64,000 nt of DNA from Tetranychus cinnabarinus (lineage: Eukaryota; Arthropoda; Arachnida; Trombidiformes; Tetranychidae), in contig WHVY01000001.1 in assembly GCA_022266195.1 (NCBI GenBank), positions 248,001 through 312,000 of the forward strand, in the 5' to 3' direction. Of this stretch, positions 12,017 to 23,184 are shown piece after piece. The position numbers were made by a program, and so were the translations under genes. Within the stretch, counting starts at the first letter, position 1; the number at the start of each line of letters is the position of its first letter. The notes under the pieces were generated by a model. The model was given only the letters and a program-made list of their open reading frames with translations, was not told the DNA's origin and ran no database searches.

Positions 12017-14170
12017 ATCAACACATCAACATGTAAACATGTTTAACACAAGCCTTCAATTTCACGATAAAATGAATACAATTTTAATCAATTGAAGAGT
12101 CGAGTTGAAAACAATTGTCACAAAACAAATGAACAAAATGTTTCCTCTCTGTTTCATTTGCAACATTTGACCATCTAACTAACTCTAAATGAAACTAATT
12201 TTCCCTTAAATTGCAACAATTAAACAAGTAAAGCCAAAAATGGGAATGAAACAAATCCCAAAACTGTTTCACCAATCTTACAAACTCAACTAAATCTTTT
12301 CATATTGGTAAAGCTTTTAAACAATGTAATCCAACTGCAACTGGAAACAAATGAAATGTAAAACACTTGTTAACTGAATCAATGTTGACTGTTTCCTTTT
12401 TTACTGTTGTTTTCACTTTGAATGTTGAATAATCATTTCAAGTGTTGGTAACAAATGTAATAAACAATAACAATGATAAACATGTTGAAAGTAATTCTCA
12501 TTGGTAAAGATGAAACCAAAAACTGATATCATGTGTTCAGTTGAACTGAAAAGTTACACTCTGCTTTTCCCATCACTTTACATTACAGTTATCATCATTT
12601 TCATTCTCATCATCATTCTCATCATTGTCATCATCTAAACTCCCTCGGCTTCAATCCTATTACATTCACTACTAACCTTATTCCTGACAATTTACTAACT
12701 ACGCAAGACACTTTCCTATTTCACTCCCAGCAACATGAAAACCCAGTCGATGATAAAATGCGGTTTAATTTCTCGTCTTATGTAACATTTTCCTTGATCA
12801 TCTGTAACATTAATTACGATTAAAAGATTTACAATCAATTTTAAGGTTAAAATGAAAAGTTGAGTTGAGCTTAAACTCGTTGGTCTAAAGGTTGGTTTGG
12901 TCTTTTCAATTGCAAATCTCATTCTCCAACAATAAACATGCAAATTACAAGTTAATTTGATTTACTTTTTTTACTTTTACTTATAATTATTGTCATCATT
13001 AATATTACTGAGTTTGCTTCTTAAATAATTAATGAGTCCATTTCACTCTCATTGTCTGATAATCAATTAAATTCACTGATGATTGCGTTTACAAATGGAT
13101 AAAATAAACTTGACTTTAATGGTGTAATTAAATAATTATTCCCATTCTTTTTTCATGTTTTAATATCAAATTAATGCTTAGTTTATCAACCTTTTTTATG
13201 GTAAATGACTTTACAAGTTGGAACATTGATTTTTGTTTATGACTAGAGGCTGATATTGTGTATCATGACTGTGAAATTTCTTTCCACCGATAAATTCAAT
13301 CTACATGCAAAGACTCAAATTATTAATGAAAAATCATCGGCAATGAGAAAAGCTAAAAAATAAAATCTGGTTCTTCGACTGAACAAGATGCAGTCCAAAT
13401 TCAAACTTTCAAAGTGATCCCATCAGAAACCTTCAATCAAAGAAATTTTTTAACCAAGAAATGGTTTCAGTTCCTGTGTCCGCGTAGTTTATCTGGTTGC
13501 GATTCTGGACACGAAATCAAAGTTTCGGCACTTATTAATGATCCAACAAAAACCATAACTTCATCAAACTTGAAATATGCATGTATTTGCTTCCTTTTCA
13601 TACAATTTTATACAAAAATTTGAAGCATTGACTTTATTTTGTTCATGTTAATGGCAGCAATAAAATTATCAGAGATATTTATTAATATAAATGTAATAAT
13701 TATGGGGTAATAATGTCATTGTGATGCTTTTACCAAACATTTATAGCTTTTTTTGTCAACTGGTTGGTTCATCACAACTTGTATTGCTTGTGTTGAGATG
13801 TTCAGACTGGACTATTTTATTTTTAAAATTGATTATGAGTTTTCTGTTCTTCTATTTATACTTTTTTATGGTTTGAGATTTTTAAAAAAGCCATTCATTG
13901 AGTTCGGTTCATTTTTATGAGTCAGTTTGGTTGATTGGCTTTGGTTTTATTTTTGATCAAGAAAATAAGTTTTTTAATAAGTGAATCATTTTGTGGGTTG
14001 TTTTTATAACTGTAGATGGCGATACTATTTGTTTCTGAATGGACTGCCATCTAACGGCAAGTTGGATTCAGCTGACTTCGTGGGTCACCTTCTTGTCTTG
14101 TTTTGATAAACTGTTAATTAGTTTTGCATTTTTTCTGGTAATTTGTCTGTTTTAATTTATTCATCTAATC
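12017..14170. other. Intergenic region between divergent genes
   Basis: About 2.1 kb separates the receptor start (minus) from ATP synthase subunit d (plus). It is AT-rich with several CAT/ATC runs near 12590-12640. The short open frames at 12716-12943 and 13414-13623 lack family features or splice context. I see no further gene. Confidence 0.5.
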
Positions 14171-14856
14171 ATGTCTGCTAAAAGGATTACTAAAGCGGCT
14201 ACTGATTGGGCTAAAATCCAAGCTCTAACTGGTGAATACAAGCAACAATCTTTCAAAAAATTGAAGGCTGCCTCTGAGAATTATTTGCGAAAGTAAGTAT
14301 TTTTCTAGATTTACCCGTTCATTTTTTATTCGTTATTTTATTTATTGTTTTATACTTCTGTTGCAGAGTTCAAGAGTTCCCTGAAGCTCCACCAGCTATT
14401 GATTGGAATGCGATGAAAGCTACTATTTCAAACAAGGCTATTGTTGACAAATTAGAAGCCTCTTACAAAGCTGCTTTAAGTAAAATTCCTTATCCAGAAG
14501 ATACTTTGGCATCATCAATTGATAAGATGGAAAAAGAATCCATTGAATCTGCAAAAGAAATGATCGCTTTCTATGAGGAGAGAAATGATGAATGTCGACA
14601 AATGGTAAGCCAATTAATATATTAAATTTTGCAATTTATTCAATATACATTTCTATTCCTTTACTTTCAGATTGCCAAATTTGAAAAGATGTGGCCCATT
14701 GAATGGCATACACTAGAGACATTTGCCATGACTTTCCCTGATTGGGCTCAGTGGTACGGTAATTCAGGACGAGCTATTTACCCTCCAACTACTCCTAAAG
14801 AAGCAATAGAAGAAGCAGAAAAACCAACCAGATTAGACTTGGAGGCTCGTTTCTAG
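14171..14856 (+). CDS. ATP5PD: Mitochondrial ATP synthase subunit d
   Basis: Three exons (14171-14292, 14367-14604, 14671-14856) join in phase to 181 residues, close to the 160-180 usual for the family. The protein starts MSAKRITKAATDWAKIQ, shows the family's conserved first-helix region and the segment AIDWNAMKATISN, and ends with KPTRLDLEARF. This is the peripheral-stalk subunit d of F1Fo ATP synthase on the matrix side of the inner membrane; it helps hold F1 against rotation. Introns are 74 and 66 bp with GT-AG borders. An AATAAA at 14944-14949 lies about 90 nt past the stop and is a likely polyadenylation signal. All three exons are intact. Confidence 0.93.
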
Positions 14857-15145
14857 ATCAGATTATATTCAATCTTGTGAATTATTGCTTAGTCTGAAAA
14901 TTCGGCCAGGTTAAAGTGTTATATTTCGTGGTTAGATCTTTTGAATAAATTTAAAATTTATGTTCACTTGAAATTGATTTCTCATGTTACTAAAGTCAAT
15001 TTCTCACATTACCCAAGCTCAATTACACACATACAATTAATATTTTACGATTTTAAAAATAAGTATTCGAGTGACTAGAAATTGTTTCAATTTAGTTTAT
15101 TCATTAAAGGTTTTGTAGTAATTGAAGTAATTCCTGATAGCACGA

Positions 15146-15643
15146 TTATACAGAATTGGTAATGTTTTGAAGAATTTCTTGTTTGAAATAAGTTAATTGA
15201 GTGACTTTCTCAACCGGAATATCGTAGATTGACGAGATATCCGCAGGTATATCCTCCTCATTATTGCCACACGTAATATCTACAAAAAAGGCAAAGCGGA
15301 TAAGTTTTCTCAATCAATGGAAATGATTAAAACTCATACCTATCTTTGGGTTAGAAAATTCATCTTTAAACAAAAGGACCGAATCTAGAGGTTCAGTAAG
15401 GCACATCACAATAGAAGGATAAATCACAAAACCAAACGCAACTATTAAAGTAGAGAGAAAGGTTGGTATAGCAATGTACCAATATTTTGAAGGTAGATAA
15501 GTCAAGTTGAAATAGTCAAGAATTTCATCAGGAACCAACGAAATGACCAAGTAAAGAATTAATAAACAATTAGATATTATGTACAAAGCATAGCCATAAA
15601 TACATCGACCAGGAGAAGGTAAAGGTAAAGCCTCTTCACCCAT
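15146..15643 (-). CDS. PIGP: GPI-GlcNAc transferase subunit P (PIG-P)
   Basis: Two exons (15340-15643 and 15146-15279, minus strand, 60-bp intron) give about 145 residues. Two membrane helices (IYGYALYIISNCLLILYLV and YIAIPTFLSTLIVAFGFVI) flank the conserved LTYLPSKYWYIAIP segment, followed by PLDS; this is the PIG-P domain. The protein belongs to the ER complex (PIG-A/C/H/P/Q/Y) that transfers GlcNAc to phosphatidylinositol, the first step of GPI anchor synthesis. I place the start at the ATG at 15643, because the longer frame begins on TTG; the product then begins MGEEALPLPSPGR, as expected for the family. The second exon encodes the cytosolic tail. It lies 40 nt downstream of the Pcc1 stop codon on the same strand. 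Confidence 0.9.
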
Positions 15644-15683
15644 TTGACTGTCAATGTCGATCAATGAAACAGGGTTAAATAAA

Positions 15684-15956
15684 TCACTTGTTTGCTATAT
15701 CAAATTTATTGATCGTCTTTTCCACCAATAAAAGCATATCCATGAAACTATTGATGCTGGATCTTAAGGCTCGAGTTTCATCACAGGTGAAACTACAAAG
15801 TAACTTGTTGTCGCAAGTTTTGATAGTCTTTGTTACTGTTGATCGAGGAGGTTCACTATCCACAGTTAAACTATTGTAAGCAATGACAGCATCACGTTCC
15901 GATTTGAATGGAATTTCCAAAGAAAGTTTACACTTCGAGCTATCCCCTGAAGACAT
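15684..15956 (-). CDS. LAGE3: KEOPS/EKC complex subunit Pcc1 (LAGE3-like)
   Basis: A complete 90-residue single-exon ORF. It has the Pcc1 pattern: a first strand LSLEIPFKSERDAVIAYNSL, then VDSEPPRSTVTKTI, then an R-x-LRSSINSFMDMLLLVEKTI helix. Pcc1 is the dimerising subunit of the KEOPS complex, which makes t6A37 on ANN-decoding tRNAs together with Kae1, Bud32 and Cgi121. The start ATG is at 15956. Its stop is 40 nt before the PIG-P start, too little for a separate terminator and promoter, so the two may share one transcript (inference). Confidence 0.88.
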   Translation of the reverse strand: MSSGDSSKCKLSLEIPFKSERDAVIAYNSLTVDSEPPRSTVTKTIKTCDNKLLCSFTCDETRALRSSINSFMDMLLLVEKTINKFDIANK

Positions 15957-16438
15957 TGAAACTAACAGAAGTTTAACTGCGATATAATCACCAAATTAAT
16001 GAACATTTGTTTGTATTGCAATAAAAAATGTCTATAAGTAACATGTGACTAAACGATAGTATCGATATTGTAAACCAAAAGCCGATTATAACTGATGAGT
16101 TTATAAATTGTAATCGTTAATCATGGACATATTAATGACTTTTTCCATCACATTTATCAAAAATAATTATCTATTTGTTTGATTTTAATAATTACAATGA
16201 AATACAATGAATATAATGGCATGTTCCGATATAATCATAATAGACTCAAATGGTTACATTGATTTTCATTGAGCTATTGTAATACATAAAGTAGCATCGT
16301 GGCATGAATAATTTTTGAATGAGCCAAATGATTAAGAAGTCAGTTTATTTATTGCAAGTTTGGTTACAAGTTTCATGATATTGAATGATTAATGAAGAGT
16401 CAGAGTTAGTCGCTTTGGCTTCTTTAACTACAAAATCA
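15957..16438. other. Spacer between Pcc1 and the peptide-precursor gene
   Basis: About 480 bp. It must hold the Pcc1 promoter and the 3' UTR of the upstream gene. An AATAAATAAA on the minus strand at 16344-16353, ~86 nt past the stop codon at 16439, is a good polyadenylation signal for that gene. No other feature is visible. Confidence 0.6.
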
Positions 16439-17842
16439 TTAGCGACCTTTACCATAGCTCTCAAAGAAGAGTTGAATCAAAAGTTCCTGCACTTTCTGTG
16501 GGTTACCAATGTTGGCCAATAAGTCAGCACCAGTGACGGCACGTTTGTTTACATTGACGGCGTTTGAGGAATCAACAGATTGGGCTGTTTTATCAAATAA
16601 GATGATTAGTTAAAAATTGTTTTCAACTTCAGGCTGTTTCAATAAGTAACTTACGATTGAATTGGCTGAAGAAATCGAAGAGCTTCTTTAAATTTGCTTC
16701 AGCATTTTGCTTAGCTTGTCCAGTAAGCTCTGTAACAAAAATCAATCAACAATTAATAAATAAATTTCATTATAAATTGAATAAAAAATGAAAAATGAAA
16801 CCTTACTTTGAATGTTTTCAGCAAGATCTCGCCTTTTGCGACCTTTACCATAGCTCTCAAAGAAAAGCTGAATCAAAAGTTCTTGGGCCTTTTGTGGGTT
16901 ACCAATGTTAGCCAATAAATCAGCGCCAGTGACCGCACGTTTGGTTACATTGACAGCGTTTGAGGAATCACCAGATTGGGCTGAATTATCAAATTATCAA
17001 ATATGGTGATTAGTTAACAATTTTGTTTCAGCTCTAAGCTTTCATTACAATAAGAAACTTACGATTGATTTGGTTGAGCCAATCGAAGAGCTTCTTTAAG
17101 TTTTCTTCAGCATTTTTCTTAGCTTGTCCAGTAAGCTCTGAAATAAAAAATCGTTAGCAATTAGTCAACAATTGAATTAAAAATGAAATCTATCCTTACT
17201 TTGAATATTTTCAGCAAGATCTCGCTTTTTGCGTCCTTTACCGTAACTTTCAAAGAAAAGTTGAATCAAAAGTTCTTGGGCTTTTTGTGGGTTACCAATG
17301 TTGGCCAATAGATCAGCACCAGTGACTGCACGCTTAGTTACATTGACGGCGTTTGAGGAATCAGATTGGGCTGTGTTAACAAATGAAATGATTAATTAAC
17401 AATTCCTGGCTTCAATTCCAAGCTATCTATTCCAATGAGTAACTTACGATTGAATTGGCTAAAGAAATCTAACAACTTCTTCAATCCTTCTTCAGCATTG
17501 TGTTTGGCTTGCTCAGAAAATTCTGAAGTCAATAAAAGCAAAAAAATTAATTTAACATAATGATTGGTTAAATATTATATACAATGTAATATGAAATGTA
17601 TAAATTAAGGAAAATGATCGATATTTAAATCTCAATTGTTATTTTTGTACTTACCTTCAAAAGCATGAAAAGCATTCTGAGTTTGATTCTGTATATCATC
17701 AATGAAACTTCGTTTGTTCAATGAACTGGCAGAAGCGACTGGAAAGATAAATAAGGTTAAATGTTGTTAATTGTGATTAGTTTAAAATTAATCTCAACTC
17801 ACCTCCAATGGCGCAAAGAGTAAGAAAAATGGTAAAACGCAT
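16439..17842 (-). CDS. Unrecognised secreted precursor with three tandem peptide repeats
   Basis: Eight minus-strand exons join in phase: 17803-17842, 17655-17738, 17448-17522, 17200-17370, 17063-17137, 16807-16980, 16655-16729 and 16439-16584, giving 279 residues. Exons 1-2 encode a signal peptide (MRFTIFLTLCAIGVASA) and a short pro-segment ending SSLNKR. Then an exon pair repeats three times. The 75-nt exon encodes an amphipathic Lys/Glu-rich helix (LTGQAKKNAEENLKKLFD type). The ~172-nt exon encodes a linker ending TKR or NKR, a segment beginning AVTGADLLANIGNPQK and ending LIQLFFESYGKGR, then KKR or KRR and DLAENIQ. The last copy stops right after GKGR. Dibasic sites frame each peptide, and KG before R(K/R)R could give Lys-amide ends. 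I recognise no family; a neuropeptide, a cytolytic or salivary peptide, or another secreted effector are all possible. Introns are also homologous, so the unit (385-408 bp) was duplicated as DNA. Confidence 0.85.
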
Positions 17843-17896
17843 TTTGATCAAGTTGGTCTTCAAATGTTGAATAACTGTTGATCCTTAATCCATTCC

Positions 17897-17904
17897 TATT
17901 TATA
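17897..17904 (-). promoter_or_regulatory. TATA box of the peptide-precursor gene
   Basis: On the minus strand the sequence GAGTATAAATAGG contains a canonical TATAAATA at 17897-17904, 55 bp or more upstream of the ATG at 17842. With a start site ~30 bp downstream, the 5' UTR would be only ~30 nt. Such a box is typical of highly and tissue-specifically expressed genes (inference). Confidence 0.7.
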
Positions 17905-18689
17905 CTCGATTATTATTCTTAGGCACCTCGAATTTTCATGTGATCATCTTAGCTGATTGACATTCTAAATTATTTACAGAATGAAAACAATTTAAATGTC
18001 AATCAATACGAAAACAAATGTCATTATTTTTGTTCATAACTTATTAGCAATATTTTTTTTCTGTTTCACATTGCTTCTCACAAAGGCTTTACTTCGTTAT
18101 TGCATGTAGATCATAAAGTCAAAGTTACTTCTCATCAGTATTAAGGCATGCTGCTACTAACATCAATCACAAAAACAGCCGACTTCAACACATCGTCATC
18201 ATTAATGTGTTTTTAAAATGAAAATATACGGTCAAGTGTTCTTATTTGTACTTTTTATATCTATCAAATAATAATAATAAATCTACCCAAATAGCATTGG
18301 AATAGCATCGTTTCCATTGAAAATAGTAGTCTTCAAGTCGATCCTGGTTGAGCATAGTGACCAAAGCTATTTTTTTACTCATTTAAATATATTTTGAGTT
18401 CGATTTTTCATTATTTTATTCGATTTCGCCCAAAAATGATGCTTCAGTCCTATTGATGTTTTCTAAACAGTTCTCATTTCAATTTCTCAGTTGATTTCTA
18501 GTTTATAATATCTATTCATTTAGCATAATTTACTTGATTTTCAATACAAAGTCTTCTATTAGGCCAAACTTTTCACTCAAATATCTAGAGAACTGGTCAG
18601 ATCGAGTTAGTTGTAACTTTTTATTGGCTTGCTTTTGTAAAGATACAATTAACACAATTGTCACATTTATGCACAAATTTACTCAAATA
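17905..18689. other. Intergenic region
   Basis: AT-rich sequence upstream of the peptide gene; no gene seen. Confidence 0.45.
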
Positions 18690-19085
18690 TTGTAAGAAAA
18701 ATGGGCAAAAATTAAATTTCTTTCAAATTTAGACTCTGCTGGTTTGTAGAGACATGAAAACTGGATCCATTTGCGCGATTTGTAAATTTCTATGCTTGAC
18801 AGATTTCGAGAAAATCGAGATCGAAATTGAAACTTCGATCACCTTTTGTTCAATTATGGTTTATTGTAGACAACCAATTATTGTATCAGAAAAATGAGTT
18901 TCATGAAAAAATCTGGTTTCATAATTGAACAAAAATCGATCGAATTTGACCTCGATTTTCTCGAAAACTGTCGATCGGAGAAATTATTTAATAGCACTAA
19001 TGGACTCAGTTTTATGCCCCTGCAAACACTCAAAGTCCTAACTCTTAATTCGAAAGTCACATTTTTTGGCACAACTCCTTTAACT
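18690..19085. repeat. Long imperfect inverted repeat (foldback)
   Basis: Two arms of ~170 bp (about 18690-18860 and 18915-19085) are imperfect reverse complements with a ~55-bp spacer. Best-matching cores are TTTCGAGAAAATCGAG (18805-18820) against the complement of CTCGATTTTCTCGAAAA (18951-18967), and TTTTGTTCAATTATG (18844-18858) against CATAATTGAACAAAA (18920-18934). The arms have diverged by substitutions and small gaps. It could be an old MITE/foldback element or a hairpin-RNA source. Overlapping open frames at 18878-19103 are by-products. Confidence 0.7.
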
Positions 19086-19795
19086 TATCATTCATCTTTT
19101 TGATTAATTTTGATTTTTTGATAAATTTCTGAACAAAGTCCAGTAAGCGAATCGGGAAATTTGTCTTGAATTGCTTCTTATTCCTAATTGTTACGTTTCT
19201 TCAACTGCTTTCATTATTGTCCATGCAAAGCTGCAATTCCTGAAACATGACTAACAAATGTAGTGCGTATAATGTTTGCGATTGAGTAGTTAATTGTATT
19301 TACTGTTTACAATTTTGAAACTGTGAAACTAATTCTTTAATTTCATTAATCGTTTGAATAAACGTTTATTATTTTTAAATACAGTCTTTCAAAATAAAAT
19401 TTCTTCAAGTTTATTATTCTGCCAATAGGTGAAGCTGTTGTTTGTTGACATCAAAGAGTCGATCTGTCAGTTTTTCATTAAATTCAATTCTTACATAATT
19501 TTACAATGTTTCACGTAAATTAGTCCATATTTTAGTAAATAAGTGTAATTTAATTTGTAAATTGGTAGCACAACTAGTCGATTGATCTCTGTTGATATCA
19601 TCAATCTATTATTTACATTTCATGATAAAATCATTGTATAATAATCATCTATTCTGTTTTATTGCTTTCTCATGTGTTAACTGTTATCAATGTTCAACTC
19701 ACCTACATTCATTGTTTTCCTCTCACACCTTTCTTTTACAACGACTTACAATATAGTTGATCAGCTATATTAATCTACTTTATAATTAATGTACC

Positions 19796-20632
19796 ATGAA
19801 CTTGTCCAATAATCGTCACCACCATAAATCTATTTCCCGGCGACGCTGTGATCCATGTGGTGTTATATGTTTTTTACTCACTTACAGTATCATCTCTTAT
19901 TCCGATTATGCATTCCTTTACTGGATTTCATGGAGTCCAGCTCCTTCATTCCTTAGTTTGGTGAATGGTGCAATTTACCAGATTCTCATTGTATTTATGG
20001 TATGTTCACATCTGAAAGCAAGCTTCTCTGATCCAGGAATCGTTTTACGACCTCAACACAATTTAGATTTTTCCCATGAAGCTCTGCTTCACGACCGGGA
20101 ATCATTTCAATCTGAGTTTAACCGTTCCAATGATTCTCGTTGGTCTGTCTGTTCTAAATGTGAAACATACAGACCTCCACTGGCTCACCATTGCTCAATA
20201 TGTCAACGTTGTATTCGTAAAATGGACCATCACTGTCCATGGATAAATAACTGTGTCGGTGAATTGAACCAGAAATATTTCCTTCAATTCCTTTTGTATG
20301 TTGCTTTACTTTCATTTTACACCATCATTTCCATTTTATTTGAACTTCTCAATAATCGAAACAAAGACAAAACCAAATCTCTCCACACTATTATTCTTTT
20401 GATTGAATCTCTTTTATTTGGTATTTTCGTGATTGCTGTTATGGCTGATCAGATGTCAACCATTTTCAATGGCACGACACCCGTAGACAAGTTGCGATCA
20501 AATAAACCAGGATCTCCTAAAAAACCTAAAAAGGTTCGGTTAAGAGAAGTTTGTGGAACCAGTTCAATGCTTCTTTGGTTAATTCCTTGTCGTGATAATA
20601 TTGATAAGCGTCACAGACAGCTTGTTGTTTAA
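19796..20632 (+). CDS. DHHC palmitoyltransferase, ZDHHC3/7-like
   Basis: A single exon of 278 residues. Two membrane helices precede the cysteine-rich DHHC domain: CSKCETYRPPLAHHCSIC, RCIRKMDHHCPWINNCVG, with the catalytic Cys in the DHHC tetrad (residues ~142-145), followed by two more helices. The NNCVGELNQKYFLQF segment, the pattern ADQMSTIFNGTTPVDKL after the last helix and the compact size fit the Golgi ZDHHC3/7 group (assigned from memory). It transfers palmitate from palmitoyl-CoA to cysteines of membrane proteins, probably at the Golgi. The Arg/Lys-rich tail (KPKKVRLREV) is cytosolic. The absence of introns is unusual beside its neighbours and could suggest a retrocopy, but the frame is intact. 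Confidence 0.9.
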   Translation: MNLSNNRHHHKSISRRRCDPCGVICFLLTYSIISYSDYAFLYWISWSPAPSFLSLVNGAIYQILIVFMVCSHLKASFSDPGIVLRPQHNLDFSHEALLHDRESFQSEFNRSNDSRWSVCSKCETYRPPLAHHCSICQRCIRKMDHHCPWINNCVGELNQKYFLQFLLYVALLSFYTIISILFELLNNRNKDKTKSLHTIILLIESLLFGIFVIAVMADQMSTIFNGTTPVDKLRSNKPGSPKKPKKVRLREVCGTSSMLLWLIPCRDNIDKRHRQLVV

Positions 20633-21790
20633 TAATCCAATGTTGATCCAAATATTTTAAATTTTGATCCTGCGTTCGCTCAACCGTCTTAATCTAAGTT
20701 TAAAATTCAATTCCAAGTAATTAATGGCTTTTGAAGTTTCCAAATTATCAAATTCGCACAACTTGATAGAAACACATTCAAAGTAACAATGATAAATATG
20801 GCAACATTGTTTTGGTACCCATTTGTACCAAAATATTACTTAACATCAATATCGAGAACGTTTCCACCGATCAAAAACACTTAATCCTGTAATGCAGCGT
20901 TATAATGGAATCATTTGATTTTACAAAGTACCACTTCTTAAATTGATCACTTTTTGCGAGCTGTTTTGAATAATTTATATTCTCTATATTAGTCATTGAA
21001 AAATACTAATTGTTATGAATCCAAGCTTTAAGTTTTTTTTTATGTTTGAATAATTTCTGAAAATTGCGAGTCATTTCATCGTATATTTTATTTATTTGTT
21101 TATTTCAACCAAATTTTGGCTTTTTATTTCTTACTGTGAATCAAATAATTGAAAATTATTGAATTCGTAACTTCAAGTGCAATATTGACTCTCCAATAAA
21201 CAAGAAAAAATAAAAGATATTTGATACCATTACTCGTCGACTATTTATTGCTGGCTTTTCAGCTGCTAACTTCGTTAACATGTAAATCCATTGAATTTGG
21301 TTATCCGAGACTTGCATTTAAAAAAGTTCTGAGATTATCAAGAAACTTGAAAAATAAATATTAACAAAGTAAATGTTTATGGTGTAAAAGACAGCTTTTG
21401 CTGTAACTGATCAGCCTAAGATATCGCAGCAATAAGCAATTTTTAGCAAACCCAAAATTGAACCAACTCACTCTTTTCTCTGTCTTCTTCATCTTCCTTG
21501 TCTTCATCTCCCACGAATTTGCAAAACTAAATTTGTATTTGTGAGGTCAATAAATATTCAGTTACTGTTACTTGAAAACCTAAATTTTACACCTGATGCT
21601 TTTTATGGTAACAAACCTAGATTCAGGAAAACATTTGTGATTTTGTGATCAGTGCTTTGTTTATCTAAATTAATATTCAATTTACTATGCTAAAATGTGA
21701 TTATCATCAAGAGTTTATTAAATTGTAAATTTCAAAAAACACTTGAGTCATCAAAATATTGGATTACACTGAGCGCCAGAAAGGGTAACC
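20633..21790. other. Intergenic region
   Basis: About 1.15 kb between two plus-strand genes, containing the DHHC 3' UTR and the TRIC promoter. Nothing else is visible. Confidence 0.5.
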
Positions 21791-23184
21791 ATGACAATCA
21801 ACACTTATTGGTCGGCATCGTCGTTTTCATCTGGTTTACGGTCTCATTTGTTGGAATCAAACTATCACTTTGACATTGTTCCAATGGATAGAGGACCTTT
21901 AATGGAGGTGGCTAACCACCTAATTAAGTTGAACATGTACCCTTATTTTGAAGGGGTTCATGGTTTATTGACTGCTCTTTACATCCGTCAAGAGCTTGGA
22001 CCTACAGCTCACAAGTTTTCCCGTCGTCATCCATTCTCCTGTTGGGCTTCAACAATGTTAAGTTTTTTTTCTGGTTCCTTGTTAGCCAACTTTTTTCTTG
22101 CTGAACCTTTAACCGATGTATTTAAAAGTTCACAAACTGTTGTTCTGGCCACATTAACCTGGTATATAGTCTTCTATTCACCTTTTGACATTGTATGCAA
22201 ACTGATTAGTTTAAGACCTTGTTACATACTTCTGGATTGTGCCCGTGAAATATTAAGGGCCAAGGTAGTATACACCGGTGTTACCCATACTGCCCGTATA
22301 TATCCTGGTAACTATGCAATAATTATATTTATTGGTGCACTCAGAGGTAAGTTGCTATTTCCGATTATGTGTCTTGAACTAATCAAATTTTCTTTCTATT
22401 TTTAGCGAGCGGTGGATGCTTTCTTAGACCATTGGACAGATTATTTAGAGGAGTGTGGACACCAAACATCATTGAGATGCTTAATCCATCATAGTGGGTT
22501 GATTTAATTTTTCATATATTGAGACCAATACTTCTGAGAAGCTAGCAATTCAGTTGATTTCTTGAAAACTTTCTTAGCCTAGTTAAGTTGTTCCTTTTCA
22601 TTAGAAGACTTCATCTTGATTCAAGCTTTGCATCTTTAGTATACCTTTCATCCGAAGGTTATACGTATATTTGCACTAGAGCTTAGCTTTATTAGCTTAT
22701 GAAATTTTAGATAAAAGAACCTTATCATTATCCTTAACGATTCAGATTAATTCCCCTGAATTAATGAACTGTTTCTTTTCCTTTCAGTCCAACTAAAACA
22801 GCTCTTCTAGCTTCAGCCATTTTCACAGTCAACAAGCAATCAGATTGGATCAACATATCAACACCGTTGGTGTACCTAGCTGTTGTCTCTTTGCTCATAT
22901 ACCTTAAATTTTCATCACTAACCTTTGGTTTCTACGATCCATTCCGACCAGTTGAAAATCTTATTTGTTCCCTGCTTTTTGGAAATGCATTTGAAACATT
23001 AGAACATGCTCACACAAAAAGGTATAACTTATATTGTGAAGAACACGTTTTCCTGTGTAAACTAATTCTTGAATATATTTCTCAATTTTTCAGTGCAAAA
23101 AATGAAACTGACAAGACTAAAAGTGGTGTAGGAGGAGGGAGTGGTGATAAAATGAAACGAGGAGACGCCAAGAAGAAGGAATAG
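21791..23184 (+). CDS. TRIC intracellular monovalent cation channel (TMEM38-like)
   Basis: Four exons (21791-22346, 22406-22493, 22788-23021, 23094-23184) join in phase to 322 residues. Family marks are MEVANHLIKLNMYPYFEGVHGLL at the N-terminal half, multiple hydrophobic helices with the YSPFDIVCKL segment, and GGCFLRPLDRLFRGVWTP followed by NPSYPTKTALLASAIF across the exon 2/3 junction. TRIC channels sit in the ER/SR membrane as trimers and carry counter-ion K+ current during Ca2+ release. The C-terminal exon gives a Lys/Gly-rich tail (GVGGGSGDKMKRGDAKKKE) typical of these proteins and possibly an ER-retention signal. It is somewhat longer at the N-terminus than vertebrate TRICs (~290-300). 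Confidence 0.92.

Noticed and set aside
15644..15664. PIG-P start at 15664
   Set aside because: That start is TTG; the ATG at 15643 fits PIG-P better.
18878..19103. 64- and 69-residue overlapping frames
   Set aside because: Both come from the imperfect palindrome and have no homology I can see.
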